Shown here: in pieces, positions 23,017-33,400 of the stretch
Layout: each line of letters begins with the position of its first letter
Position numbering within the stretch: position 1 is the stretch's first letter
NCBI RefSeq assembly: GCF_013155295.1
Contig: NZ_JABJXT010000003.1
Coordinates: 124,001-188,000, forward strand
Direction: 5' to 3'
Source: Pseudogemmobacter hezensis
GTDB taxonomy: Bacteria > Pseudomonadota > Alphaproteobacteria > Rhodobacterales > Rhodobacteraceae
DNA: 64,000 nucleotides
Made by a program: the position numbers and the translations under genes
Notes under the pieces: model-generated
Database searches by the model: none
The model's input: only the letters and a program-made list of their open reading frames with translations
Told to the model about the DNA's origin: nothing

Positions 23017-24171
23017 ATGGCACTCACCGCCCCGGCAACGCGCCCGGTCAATCCGCGTTTTTCTTCGGGCCCTTGCGCGAAGATCCCTGGTTTCTCCCTC
23101 GATATGCTTGCTGATGCGCCGCTGGGCCGCTCGCACCGTGCCACTGTTGGCAAGGCAAAGCTGAAAGAGGCGATTGACCTTACCCGTGAAATTCTTGGCG
23201 TTCCCGCGGATTACCGCATCGGGATCGTCCCCGCCTCGGACACCGGCGCGGTTGAGATGGCGCTTTGGTCGCTGCTGGGCGCACGTCCGGTTGAAATGCT
23301 GGCCTGGGAATCGTTTGGCGAAGGCTGGGTGACCGATGTCGTCAAACAGCTGAAACTGGATGCGACGGTACGCAAGGCGCTCTACGGCGAGATCGTTGAT
23401 TTCACGCAGGTTGATTTCAACAAAGACGTGGTTTTCACCTGGAATGGCACCACCTCGGGCGTGCGTCTGCCGAATGCCGATGTGATCCCGGCGGATCGTG
23501 AAGGTCTGACCATCTGCGACGCCACCTCGGCGGCTTTTGCGATGGAGATGGACTGGGCCAAGCTGGATGTGACCACCTTCTCCTGGCAAAAAGTGCTGGG
23601 CGGTGAGGGTGGCCATGGTGTGCTGATCCTGTCGCCCCGCGCTGTCGAGCGGCTGGAGACCTATACCCCCGCCTGGCCGCTGCCGAAGATTTTCCGCCTG
23701 ACCTCGAAGGGCAAGATCTCGGAAGGGATCTTTGTCGGCGAGACCATCAACACGCCCTCGATGCTTTGCGTTGAGGATTATCTGGTGGCGCTGAAATGGG
23801 CGAAGACCATCGGCGGGCTGAAGGGCCTGATCGGGCGTTCGGAAGCCAATGCGGATGAGGTGAAAACCTTCATCGCAGACAAGACCTGGATCGCCAATCT
23901 GGCGGTGGATCCGGCGACGGCATCCTGCACCAGCGTTTGCGTGAAATTCACCGATCCGCGCATTACCGATGGGGCGGCTTTCGCCAAGGCTGTTGCGAAA
24001 CGGCTGGAAAAAGAAGGCGTTGCTTTGGATGCAGGCGCTTACCGTGACGCCCCTCCGGGTCTGCGGATCTGGTGTGGCGCGACGGTTGAGCAGGCGGATG
24101 TGAAAGCGCTGATGCCCTGGATCGAATATGCCTTCAACGCCGAGATCGCGGCGCTGGCTGTTCCGGCCTGA
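23017..24171 (+). CDS. serC: Phosphoserine aminotransferase
   Basis: A 384-residue PLP enzyme that converts 3-phosphohydroxypyruvate and glutamate to phosphoserine in serine biosynthesis; SerC also serves the pyridoxal phosphate pathway in many bacteria. Recognised from the start [22 protein letters not shown], the [15 protein letters not shown] and [15 protein letters not shown] segments and the PLP-lysine motif [15 protein letters not shown]. The ATG at 23017 has AAGGA at 23004-23008. It lies 27 bp past the right end of the integrated element, so its transcription depends on whatever the element supplies. It is followed by serA in the same direction. Confidence 0.96.
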   Translation: MALTAPATRPVNPRFSSGPCAKIPGFSLDMLADAPLGRSHRATVGKAKLKEAIDLTREILGVPADYRIGIVPASDTGAVEMALWSLLGARPVEMLAWESFGEGWVTDVVKQLKLDATVRKALYGEIVDFTQVDFNKDVVFTWNGTTSGVRLPNADVIPADREGLTICDATSAAFAMEMDWAKLDVTTFSWQKVLGGEGGHGVLILSPRAVERLETYTPAWPLPKIFRLTSKGKISEGIFVGETINTPSMLCVEDYLVALKWAKTIGGLKGLIGRSEANADEVKTFIADKTWIANLAVDPATASCTSVCVKFTDPRITDGAAFAKAVAKRLEKEGVALDAGAYRDAPPGLRIWCGATVEQADVKALMPWIEYAFNAEIAALAVPA

Positions 24172-24183
24172 TCCTTTTCCAAA

Positions 24184-24200
24184 GGGGGCGCGATGCCCCC
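24184..24200 (+). terminator. Small GC hairpin between serC and serA
   Basis: GGGGGC (24184-24189) and GCCCCC (24195-24200) form a 6-bp stem with a 5-nt loop, followed by TTCCTCTTCC. It is probably an attenuator or mRNA-processing hairpin rather than a full terminator, since serA lies 38 bp downstream. Confidence 0.4.
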
Positions 24201-24237
24201 TTCCTCTTCCCAGAATTTCATTTCAAGGAGCCCTGCA

Positions 24238-25833
24238 ATGGCCCCCCGCGTTCTCGTATCCGACGAACTGAGTGAAACCGCCGTCCAGATCTTCCGCGAC
24301 CGTGGCGTCGAGGTTGATTACATGCCGAAGCTCGGCAAGGACAAAGAAAAGCTGGCCGAAATTATCGGTCAATATGACGGTCTGGCGATCCGCTCGGCCA
24401 CCAAAGTGACCGAAAAGCTGCTGGCTGAGGCGACCAACCTGAAGGTCGTCGGCCGCGCCGGGATCGGTGTCGACAATGTCGATATTCCGGCGGCGTCCAA
24501 AAAAGGCGTGATCGTGATGAACACGCCCTTCGGCAACTCGGTCACCACGGCTGAGCATGCGATTGCGATGATGTTTGCGGTGGCGCGTCAGCTGCCTGAG
24601 GCCAGCGCCTCTACCCATGCCGGAAAATGGGAAAAGTCGAAGTTCATGGGGGTTGAGCTGTTCAACAAGACCCTGGGCGTGATCGGGGCCGGGAATATCG
24701 GCGGCATCGTTTGCGACCGCGCGGTTGGGCTGCGGATGAAGGTTGTGGCTTTTGACCCCTTCCTCTCGGAAGAGCGCGCGAAACAGCTGGGCGTGACCAA
24801 GGTCGAGCTGGACGAGCTGCTGGCGCGGGCTGATTTCATCACGCTGCATGTGCCGCTGACCGACAAGACCCGCGGCATTCTGAACGCTGAAAACATCGCC
24901 AAGACCAAAAAAGGCGTGCGGATCATCAACTGCGCCCGTGGTGGCCTGGTGGATGAGGCGGCTTTGGCCGAGGCGCTGAAATCCGGCCATGTCGCAGGCG
25001 CGGCCTTTGACGTCTTTGAGGTTGAGCCCGCGACGGAAAGCCCGCTTTTCAACCTGCCGAATGTGGTTGTGACCCCGCATCTGGGCGCCTCGACCACCGA
25101 GGCGCAGGAGAATGTTGCGCTGCAGGTGGCCGAGCAGATGTCGGATTATCTGCTGACGGGTGCGGTCCAGAACGCGCTGAACATGCCGAATGTGACCGCC
25201 GAAGAGGCCGCCGTGATGGGGCCGTGGATCCAGCTTGCCTCGCATATCGGGTCATTCATCGGGCAGATGACGGATGAGCCGGTGAAGGCCGTGAACATCC
25301 TTTATGACGGTCGCGTTGCCGAGATGAACCTGCCCGCGCTGAACCAGGCGGTGATTGCGGGTGTGCTGAAGGCGCATAACCCGGATGTGAATCTGGTGTC
25401 GGCGCCCAGCGTGGCCAAAGACAAGGGCATCCAGATCTCGACCACGCGTCAGGACAAGTCGGGCTCGTTCGATGCCTATATCAAGGTGACGATGGTGACC
25501 GACAAGCGCGAGCGCTCGGTCGCGGGGACGGTGTTCTCGGATGGGAAGCCGCGCTTTATCCAGATCAAGGGCATCAATATCGATGCCGAGATCGGGGCGC
25601 ATATGCTTTACACCACCAATGAGGATGTGCCCGGAATCATTGGCCTTTTGGGCATGACCATGGGCAAGAACAACGTCAATATCGCAAACTTTACCCTGGG
25701 CCGCTCGAATGTGGGCGAGGATGCGATTGCGCTTTTGTACCTGGATGCGCCGATTGACACGAAAGTTGTCGAGACGCTGGAAGCCACGGGCATGTTCCAG
25801 CAGGTCAAGCCGCTGGTTTTTGACGTGGCGTGA
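24238..25833 (+). CDS. serA: D-3-phosphoglycerate dehydrogenase
   Basis: A 531-residue long-form SerA that performs the first committed step of serine synthesis. Substrate and NAD domains are recognisable: VVGRAGIGVDNVDI, the Rossmann motif LGVIGAGNIGGIV, NCARGGLVDEAAL and the catalytic-histidine motif TPHLGASTTEAQ. Then come an intervening ASB-type domain and a C-terminal ACT domain (GINIDAEIGAHMLYTTNEDVPGIIGLLG), which usually binds serine for feedback control. AAGGAG at 24224-24229 fixes the start. It is the second gene of the serC-serA operon. Confidence 0.97.
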   Translation: MAPRVLVSDELSETAVQIFRDRGVEVDYMPKLGKDKEKLAEIIGQYDGLAIRSATKVTEKLLAEATNLKVVGRAGIGVDNVDIPAASKKGVIVMNTPFGNSVTTAEHAIAMMFAVARQLPEASASTHAGKWEKSKFMGVELFNKTLGVIGAGNIGGIVCDRAVGLRMKVVAFDPFLSEERAKQLGVTKVELDELLARADFITLHVPLTDKTRGILNAENIAKTKKGVRIINCARGGLVDEAALAEALKSGHVAGAAFDVFEVEPATESPLFNLPNVVVTPHLGASTTEAQENVALQVAEQMSDYLLTGAVQNALNMPNVTAEEAAVMGPWIQLASHIGSFIGQMTDEPVKAVNILYDGRVAEMNLPALNQAVIAGVLKAHNPDVNLVSAPSVAKDKGIQISTTRQDKSGSFDAYIKVTMVTDKRERSVAGTVFSDGKPRFIQIKGINIDAEIGAHMLYTTNEDVPGIIGLLGMTMGKNNVNIANFTLGRSNVGEDAIALLYLDAPIDTKVVETLEATGMFQQVKPLVFDVA

Positions 25834-25901
25834 TCTGGCCGGCGGTGGCGGGGGTTTCACACCCCCGCACCCCCGTGGGATATTTAAGGACAGATGAAAT
25901 T

Positions 25902-25931
25902 AAAAAGGGAGCCGTTTTGGCTCCCTTTTTT
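25902..25931. terminator. Bidirectional terminator between serA and gnd
   Basis: AAAAAGGGAGCC (25902-25913) and GGCTCCCTTTTTT (25919-25931) form a 12-bp stem with a 5-nt loop, with T-runs on both strands. It lies between the convergent serA and gnd genes. Confidence 0.92.
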
Positions 25932-25934
25932 GTT

Positions 25935-27344
25935 TTATGCGTGGTTGCCCCAGGGGCCGTGGTGGATGGGTTTGCCGTCGAGGCGGTCGAACCCATGGGC
26001 GCCGAAGAAATCGCGTTGGGCCTGCAGCATATTGGCGGTGCCGCGTGCGGTGCGCATCAGGTCGAACCAGGCGAGACCCGACGAGAGGGCGGGCAGGCTG
26101 TGGCCTTTCAGTGCGGCATTGGCGACCACGCGGCGCAGGGCCTCATGATGTTGTTTCAGAAGGGCTGTGAAGGTGGGGGCCAGAATCAGGTTGCGGGCCG
26201 GGTCTTCGGTCAGCGCCTGGGCCATATGGTCGAGCATGTCAGAGCGGATGATGCAGCCCTCGCGCCAGACCTTTGCGCATTCGGGCAGCGGCACGCCCCA
26301 GCCATAGGTTTTCGAGGCCGCGTCCAGCATGGTGAAGCCCTGGGCATAGCACAGGATTTTGCCCGCGATCAGCGCCCCTTCGATATCGGCGAGGCTGAGC
26401 GCATCGTTCAGCGGCTGCGGCCCGGCGCCGAAAACAGCCTCACCCGCGCGGCGCTCTTCAAGTCTTGAAGAGACATTGCGGGCCATCACGGCCGCCTCGA
26501 TCACCGGAACGGGGGCGGCGAGGTGCTGGGCCTCGATTGCGGTCCAGCGGCCGGTGCCCTTCTGGCCTGCCGCATCCAGGATCACGTCAAGCATCGCGGC
26601 CCCGGTTGCCGGGTCGGTGGCGCGGGCAACCTTGCCCGAGATCTCGATCAGGTAAGAGCGCAGCGCGCCTTTGTTCCAGGCCTCGAACACCGGGGCGATT
26701 TCGGCGGCGCTAAGGCCCATGCCGTCACGCATCAGCCCGTAAGCCTCTGCGATCATTTGCATATCGGCATATTCGATGCCGTTGTGGACGGTTTTCACGA
26801 AATGGCCTGCGCCCGCCGGGCCCATCCAGGTGGCGCAGGGTGTGCCTTCGTGTTTGGCGGCAATCGCCTCCATGATCGGGGCGACGCGGTTCCATGCCTC
26901 ACGCGGGCCGCCGCCCATGATTGCCGGGCCGTGACGCGCCCCTTCCTCGCCGCCCGAGACGCCCATGCCGATGAAGGGGACGCCTTTGGCTTCGGCCTCG
27001 GCCGAGCGACGCTCGGTATCGTGGAAATTCGCGTTGCCTGCGTCGATGATCAGATCATTCTGGCCCAAAAGCGGGCGCAATGCTGCGATCATCTCATCGA
27101 CTGGCTCGCCTGCGGGCACCATCAGGATGATGGCACGCGGCTCTGCGATGGCGGCGACCAGATCTTTCAGCCCCTGGGTGGCGGTGATCCGCGCGGCCAG
27201 TTCGCCTGCGCCTGCCGCGAATTTCTCTGTCACGTCAAAGCTGCGGTTCCAGACCGCGATGCGATGTCCTTTTTCCGCGATGTTCAGCGCGAGCGCTGCG
27301 CCCATCACGCCGAGCCCGACCAGACCGATTTCTGCCAGTGCCAT
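25935..27344 (-). CDS. gnd: 6-phosphogluconate dehydrogenase, decarboxylating (NADP+)
   Basis: A 469-residue enzyme of the oxidative pentose phosphate pathway that yields ribulose 5-phosphate, CO2 and NADPH. Diagnostic segments: EIGLVGLGVMGAALALNIAEKGH at the N-terminus with NADP-type WNRS, FIGMGVSGGEEGARHGPAIMGGG, the catalytic HFVKTVHNGIEYADMQMIAEAY and C-terminal GWGVPLPECAKVWREGCIIRS. Length and start fit the family. It converges with serA. Confidence 0.97.
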   Translation of the reverse strand: MALAEIGLVGLGVMGAALALNIAEKGHRIAVWNRSFDVTEKFAAGAGELAARITATQGLKDLVAAIAEPRAIILMVPAGEPVDEMIAALRPLLGQNDLIIDAGNANFHDTERRSAEAEAKGVPFIGMGVSGGEEGARHGPAIMGGGPREAWNRVAPIMEAIAAKHEGTPCATWMGPAGAGHFVKTVHNGIEYADMQMIAEAYGLMRDGMGLSAAEIAPVFEAWNKGALRSYLIEISGKVARATDPATGAAMLDVILDAAGQKGTGRWTAIEAQHLAAPVPVIEAAVMARNVSSRLEERRAGEAVFGAGPQPLNDALSLADIEGALIAGKILCYAQGFTMLDAASKTYGWGVPLPECAKVWREGCIIRSDMLDHMAQALTEDPARNLILAPTFTALLKQHHEALRRVVANAALKGHSLPALSSGLAWFDLMRTARGTANMLQAQRDFFGAHGFDRLDGKPIHHGPWGNHA

Positions 27345-27535
27345 CTGAGCCTCCTGAAAATATGCTGCATTCCCCTTACGCCCAGAGCTGTGTTAGCGCA
27401 AACACTCCTTGCGATTATGCGGGGGGTCGCGGGGCCATTCAGTTGCGGCCAGGGGGCTACAGGCATAGCCTTGCCGCAACCGCGGCTGCAGCACAATAGC
27501 TGGCGCGTCCCGCGGCAGCGACGAAGGAGAGCATT

Positions 27536-28273
27536 ATGCGCAGCTATGCAATCGGCGATATCCATGGCCATCTCGACCTGCTGCAGCGGGCGCATGAGCG
27601 TATCGCCCGTGATATGGCGCAGCATGGCGCGGCCCCGGTGATCCATCTGGGCGACCTGCCGGATCGCGGGCCCGACAGTCGCGGCGTGATCGAATGGCTG
27701 AAAAACGGCATTGAGCGTGGTGAGGACTGGGTGGTGCTGAAGGGCAATCATGACCGTCTTTTCAACCGCTTCATCGGCGATCCCTGGTGGTCTGATCCCG
27801 GCCTGTCGCGCCCCTATACCTGGCTGCATCCGGCGGTGGGCGGGGCTGCGACGCTGCGCTCTTACGGGGTGCGAAACGCCGCTGACCGCCCGGTCGAGGT
27901 GGTGCATCGTGACGCGCTGGCCGCCGTGGACCCGGCACATCTGGCGTTTCTTGAGGCGCGACCCACCAGCCTTTTGCGTGGCGATGTGTTCTTTGTGCAT
28001 GCGGGCATCCGTCCCGGCATCGCGCTGCAGGACCAGGCCGAGGATGATCTGGTCTGGATCCGCAAGGGCTTTCTCGATGACAGCCGCGATCATGGGCCGC
28101 TGATTGTGCATGGTCATACCGCGCTGGACCAGCCGACCCATTTCGGAAACCGCGTCGATATTGACAGCTCGGCGGCCTATGGCGGGCCGCTGACGGCGGT
28201 AGCCATTGAGGGGCGCGAGGTGTTCTTGCTGACCGATCAGGGCAGGGTGCCGCTTTTGCCTGAGGCGGGCTGA
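27536..28273 (+). CDS. Metallophosphoesterase / PP1-like serine-threonine phosphatase
   Basis: 245 residues with the calcineurin-type metal-binding motifs GDIHGHLD, GDLPDRGPDS and GNHDR, followed by VHAGIRPG and VHGHTALDQP. The set corresponds to bacterial PrpA/PrpB-like or ApaH-like enzymes. Substrate (phosphoprotein or dinucleotide polyphosphate) cannot be read from sequence. AAGGAGAG precedes the ATG. It is divergent from gnd and separated from it by 191 bp. Confidence 0.88.
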   Translation: MRSYAIGDIHGHLDLLQRAHERIARDMAQHGAAPVIHLGDLPDRGPDSRGVIEWLKNGIERGEDWVVLKGNHDRLFNRFIGDPWWSDPGLSRPYTWLHPAVGGAATLRSYGVRNAADRPVEVVHRDALAAVDPAHLAFLEARPTSLLRGDVFFVHAGIRPGIALQDQAEDDLVWIRKGFLDDSRDHGPLIVHGHTALDQPTHFGNRVDIDSSAAYGGPLTAVAIEGREVFLLTDQGRVPLLPEAG

Positions 28274-28405
28274 GGCCCGACCGGGGCAGATTGATGGCGC
28301 ATATTACCTGATGCGCGTGTCGGGTTTGGGCCGGCGGCTAAGGCGACAGACCCGGAGGGCATTGGCGCGAATGGGGCAGGGCCAGCTGCGCGACTGTCCG
28401 CGCCA

Positions 28406-30463
28406 TTACCACAGGCGCACGCGCGAGCGGGCCGCACGGCCCTCGGCGTCGATCACGCTCAGGGTGACGAAGCCGCGCTCTGACAGGGCCAGCAGCGCCT
28501 CACGGTCGCGCAGCGCGACGGCCAGAGGCGTGCCGTCGATCAGCCAGGTGAAAGGCCCGGTGCCGCCCGAGACCTTGACCTTCAGGCCAGAGGCCAGCAG
28601 CTCAACCTCGGCCCCGTCAGGCGGGAAATCGACCTTCGGCGCGTTTACGACCATAAAGGCGGCATTGCGGGGGCGGAATTTCTGCAGGGGCGGCGGCAGC
28701 TGGCGATTGGCCACCATCAGCGTGGCCGCAGGGGGCGCGGGCTGCGGGTCAAGGCTGGGTTTCAGCCGCGAGAAGGCCTGGAACAGCACGGGGGCTGCGG
28801 TATCGGCCCCAAAGGCCCCGGGCACCGGCGTGCCATCGGCGCGGCCCATCCAGACGCCGATCACATGGCGGCCGTCATACCCGATCGCCCAGGCATCGCG
28901 GTGGCCGTAAGAGGTGCCGGTCTTATAGGCCAGCCGATTCGCGGGTGCCCCGGGCGGCGGCGCCAGCCCCGCCAGAATATCGCCCACCTGCCAGGCCGCC
29001 ACCGCTGAGACGACGCGACTGCCGCCGATCTGCGCATCTGCCGCCTCATCCGTCAGCTGCCAGCGCAGAGGCAGCATCACACCGCCGCGCGCCAGCGCCG
29101 CATAAAGCTGCACCAGATCCTGCAGGCTGACTCCAACCCCGCCAAGGCTGACCGCCAGACCCGGCTGACCGCCCGGAATGCGGTATTTCATCCCCGCCTT
29201 GCCCATGGCCGAGATCAGCTTTGCCGGGCCAATCGCATCGGTCAGCGCCACGACGGGGATGTTCAGCGACAGCTGCAAGGCCTCACGCAGGCGGATCTCG
29301 CCGCGATACTGGCGGTCGAAATTCTGCGGCGCGTAATTGCCAAAAGAGGTGGGGCGGTCCTCGACCATGGTCTCGGGATGGGCCAGGCCCTCGTCAAAGG
29401 CCAGCGCATAGACCAGCGGCTTCAGCGTCGAGCCGGGTGAGCGCAGCGCCTGGGTCATATCGACGAAACCCTGCCGCCCGTCATCCTGGAACCCCGCCGA
29501 GCCGACCGAGGCCAGGATCTCGCCAGAGCGGTGATCGGCCACCAGGATCGCAATCTGGATCTGGGCACCGCGGGCCTCGACCACCTGGGCGGCCAGGGTT
29601 TCCAGCCGCTTTTGCAGATCCAGATCCAGCGTCAGCCGATGGCTGCCAATGGCGGGATTTGCGGCCCGCGCCCGGTCGGCCAGATGCGGCGCGAAGGCGG
29701 GGAAGGGCTTGCGCAGGCCGGGCACTTTCTCGGTCAGGGCGGCCTGGGCCTCTTCGGGCTCGATCAGGCCGAAGCGCACGGCGCGGCTGAGAACGCGGTC
29801 ACGCGCGGCCTCGGCGCGGTCGGCGGCACGGTCGGGGCGGCGGCTTTCAGGGCTTTGCGGGATCGCCACCAGCAGCGCGGCCTCTGCGGGGGTCAGGCGG
29901 CCCGGCTCTTTGCCGAAATAAGACAGCGAGGCGGCGCGAACCCCCTCAAGATTGCCGCCAAAAGGCGCAAGCAACAGATAAAGCTGCAGGATCTGATCCT
30001 TGGACAGCTCTCGCTCCAGCTTCAGCGCGACGCGCATCTGGCGCAGTTTGCCGCCCATCTGGCCGGTGGTGCCCTCTTCCAAAAGGCGCGCCACCTGCAT
30101 GGTCAGCGTCGAGCCGCCAGAGACCACGCGCCCAGAGCGTGCGGCCTGCACTATGGCTCGCGCCATTGCCCGCAGGTCGACGCCGCCATGCTCGCGGAAG
30201 CGGCGATCCTCATAATTCAGCAGCATTTCGATATAGCGCGGGTCGACCCTGTCGAGATCGGCCTGCAGGCGCCAGCGCCCGTCGGCCACGGTATAGGCCC
30301 GCAACAGATCGCCATCGCGGTCATTGACCTCAACCGAGGTGGCGATGCTCAGGGGGGGCAGGGTGGTCGCGTCTATCCAGGCGTCGAACCCGTCGCGGCC
30401 CATGGCGGCAAGCCAGAGGCCCGCCGCCATGGAAAAGATCCAGCGTGACCGCACCTGGGTCAC
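28406..30463 (-). CDS. pbpC: Penicillin-binding protein 1C
   Basis: 685 residues. A short N-terminal membrane anchor (FSMAAGLWLAAMG) is followed by a family-51 transglycosylase (catalytic Glu85 in NYEDRRFREHGGVD; SGGSTLTMQVARLL), a transpeptidase with SPGSTLKP, SLN and KTGTS motifs, and a C-terminal PbpC-type domain (FPPDGAEVELLASGLKVKVSGG). It polymerises or repairs peptidoglycan in the periplasm. The ATG overlaps the stop of the alpha-2-macroglobulin gene by 4 bp; pairing of these two genes is widespread in proteobacteria and points to a joint role in envelope defence. Confidence 0.95.
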   Translation of the reverse strand: MTQVRSRWIFSMAAGLWLAAMGRDGFDAWIDATTLPPLSIATSVEVNDRDGDLLRAYTVADGRWRLQADLDRVDPRYIEMLLNYEDRRFREHGGVDLRAMARAIVQAARSGRVVSGGSTLTMQVARLLEEGTTGQMGGKLRQMRVALKLERELSKDQILQLYLLLAPFGGNLEGVRAASLSYFGKEPGRLTPAEAALLVAIPQSPESRRPDRAADRAEAARDRVLSRAVRFGLIEPEEAQAALTEKVPGLRKPFPAFAPHLADRARAANPAIGSHRLTLDLDLQKRLETLAAQVVEARGAQIQIAILVADHRSGEILASVGSAGFQDDGRQGFVDMTQALRSPGSTLKPLVYALAFDEGLAHPETMVEDRPTSFGNYAPQNFDRQYRGEIRLREALQLSLNIPVVALTDAIGPAKLISAMGKAGMKYRIPGGQPGLAVSLGGVGVSLQDLVQLYAALARGGVMLPLRWQLTDEAADAQIGGSRVVSAVAAWQVGDILAGLAPPPGAPANRLAYKTGTSYGHRDAWAIGYDGRHVIGVWMGRADGTPVPGAFGADTAAPVLFQAFSRLKPSLDPQPAPPAATLMVANRQLPPPLQKFRPRNAAFMVVNAPKVDFPPDGAEVELLASGLKVKVSGGTGPFTWLIDGTPLAVALRDREALLALSERGFVTLSVIDAEGRAARSRVRLW

Positions 30464-33400
30464 TCGGCGCTGACAGTCAGCCTGCCGGTGCCGGTGCGGG
30501 CGCGGTAGTCAGGCCGATACATATCCTCGACCGAGGCCGCCGGGTGGTGGTAATTGCCCGGGCTGATCGCCCGCACGATATAGGCCACACGGAAGCTTTC
30601 GCGCGAAGACCAGTCCACCTGGGTGATGAAGCGGTCCTGACGGAACTCGGAATGGGCGGTCTGGCCAAGTGCGTTCAGCCAGGCCAGCTGCGCCGTATCG
30701 CCGCCCGAGATCAGGTTCGGGTTGTCGATCTCAAATCCTGCGGGCAGCGGGTCTGCGATGATCAGACGGCCCTCAGAATAGTCCCATGGCGTGACCTCAA
30801 GCTCTACGACATAGCGGTTGCCGGTGACCACCCCATCCAGGCCGACGGCCTCGCCATCGAGGGTGTAGTAGTTGCGGGTGATCGCATAGCCATTGCCGCC
30901 GGCCGGTTCCGCCTCGGCGGGGACGCCAAAGGTGGTGACGGTCAGATAGGTGTCCTGGCCGTCATTTTTCACCACGACCGGGGCAGAGCCATCCTCGAGC
31001 ACCCTGACCAGTGGGCCGCTGGCCGCCTGGCCGTCGATGGTGACGCCCGAGACATCCGGCGCGTCGATCAGCGCATTGGTGGCCATCAGCGCCCAGGTCG
31101 CTTCCTGGGTCGAGAGGTGACCCTGACGCAGTGCGATGCGGTTCACCAGCTCTTCGCGGTTGATCGCGGTGCTGCCTGCCTCAACGGCAAGGGTCAGGAT
31201 CGCGGCGCTGTCGCGGTAGGTGGTGCCGTAATCGGCCCGCAGAACCTGGGCCGGATCGTCGCCCGGCAGCGCCAGAACACGTGCGCCTGCTTTGCGGAAC
31301 ATCGCATCCGCCCGTGCCTGATCGCCGTAAGAGGCCAGCGCCGCGCCGATCTGGGCCTGGGCCAGCGGCGTTGCGAAATCATCGCCCTTCACATCGGCGT
31401 AATAGCGCAGATCCCCGATGGCTGCCGCCCCTTCACGGGCCAGAACCATCAGCGCATAGGCCAGATCGGTGCCGCCATCGCGGGTTTCAGCGTCGAAATT
31501 CGCCGCATAATTCACCCGATTGCGCAGGTTGGACAGCGCGTTGCGGAAGGCCAGATCCGGCACCGCGTAGCCCTGCGCCCGTGCCCGGCTGAGGAAGTCG
31601 GTCACATAGGCATCCAGCCACAGATCGCCCGAGGACGGCCCCCAGAGGCCAAATCCGCCGCCCGAACCCTGGTTCATCAGGATTTCAGACACCGCCTCGT
31701 CGATGCGTTTCTGGATATTGTCGGCGTGTTCCAGATCCATCGCCCGCGCCACCTGATCGAAGTAGATCAGCGGCATCGCGCGCGAGGTCATCTGCTCGGT
31801 GCAGCCATAGGGATAGCGGTCAAGCGACGCCAGCAGACCCGGCGCATTCAGCCGTGCCAGCGGGCCAATGGCCATCACCGACTTGCCGGTGCCGCGCACC
31901 ATATCGGCAAAGACAGCCTCGTCGAAGGTGAAGCTTTCGCCCGCTTTCAGATCAAAGCGCGAGATTTTGGCGATCTCGGGGTCATTGACCTGGACCGGGA
32001 TTTTCAGACCCTTCACCAGCTCTTTGCCGTCGGGGGTGGTCAGGGTGACGCTGATGTCAGAGACACCAACCCCGCCTGCGATCACCTCGACGCTGAACTC
32101 GGCCTTGCCTTTGTCGGCCAGGGTCACTGTCGCGGGCAGCTCGCCCAGCGTCAGATCATCCGAGGCAACCGCCAGCTTCATTTCGCCCGAGGGGCCGCTG
32201 GCATGAACGATTTCCAGGAGCAGGCGGCTTTGGTCGCCAGGCGCCAGGAAGCGCGGCAGCGAGGCGGTGACCACCACCGGATCGCGCACCAGCACGTTTT
32301 TGTCGGCCTGGCCGACCCCGGTCTTTGACCAGGCCAGCGCCATCACCTTGACCGAGCCGTTGAACGAAGGCAGCTGGAAGGTCGTCCGCGCATAGCCATC
32401 GGCATCAACCGTGACCGGGCCGGTGAAGTAAGCGACCAGCTCTTCGGTGGGGGGCGGCGTTTGCAGACGCGCCTGGGCGGCCGCATCCCCGCCCGAGCGC
32501 ACCTCGCCCTCGGCCCCGTTCAGCCCGTCGATCAGACGGCCATAGACGTCGTGGATGCCGATGCCCAGCTTGCGCTGACCAAAGAAATGCCCTTTCGGAT
32601 CAGGGGCTTTGAAGCCCGTCAGGTTCAGAATGCCCTCATCGACTGCGGCGATGGTGACATAGGCGGTCTCGCCGGGCTCGACGCCCTCGACCTTGACGGC
32701 GACATCCATAGGGCCGCGCGGATCAACCTCATCTGCGACTTCGATCGTGGTGGTCAGGGCGCGTTTGCCCGGATCGACCGAGGCATAGGACAGGCCAAGC
32801 GCCCGCGACGGCACCCGCCCGGCGGCCACATCCATCGGACGCAGCACCGAGGCGGTGACATAGACGCCCGCACCCCATTCATCGGTCACATTCAGCGGGA
32901 TGACATTCTCGCCCTCTTTGACCTCGACCGCCTCCATATGGATCAGCCGGTTGGAAAGCACGGTGATCAGCGCGGTGCCAGCGGCACGCGGCACGATGCG
33001 CAGCTCGGCGGTATCACCCGATTTATAGGCGGGCTGGTCCAGCGACAGTTCAAGCGTGTCGGGGGTCGCGGTGGCGTCTGCAGGCGCATACCAGCCGGCC
33101 CAGAACTCGGTCGAGGTTTCGGTGGTGACGCCGTCGATACGCTCGACCTTCAGCTCATAATTGCCCCAGTCGACTGCGGCCGAGATGGCCACCGGATCGG
33201 CACCGCCCAGCGTGGCCTCGCCCTCGGCGATGGGGGTGCGGTTGGTGACCGGCTCCCAATACCAGCTGCCATAGCTTTGATACCACTGCCAGTCATTCTC
33301 GACGCGGGTCAGGGTCCATTTCACCTGCATTGCGGCGGGCTTCTGGTCTGCACCAACGCCTTGCAGCAGGAAGCGGGCCTCCTGGCCACGGCCAACCACG

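Noticed and set aside
30445-32328. 627-codon open frame on the plus strand opposite the macroglobulin gene
   Set aside because: It lies antisense to a well-supported gene, in the frame that stays open because of GC-rich third positions. It has no family resemblance, and the translation is rich in Arg/Gly/His as expected of a mirror frame.
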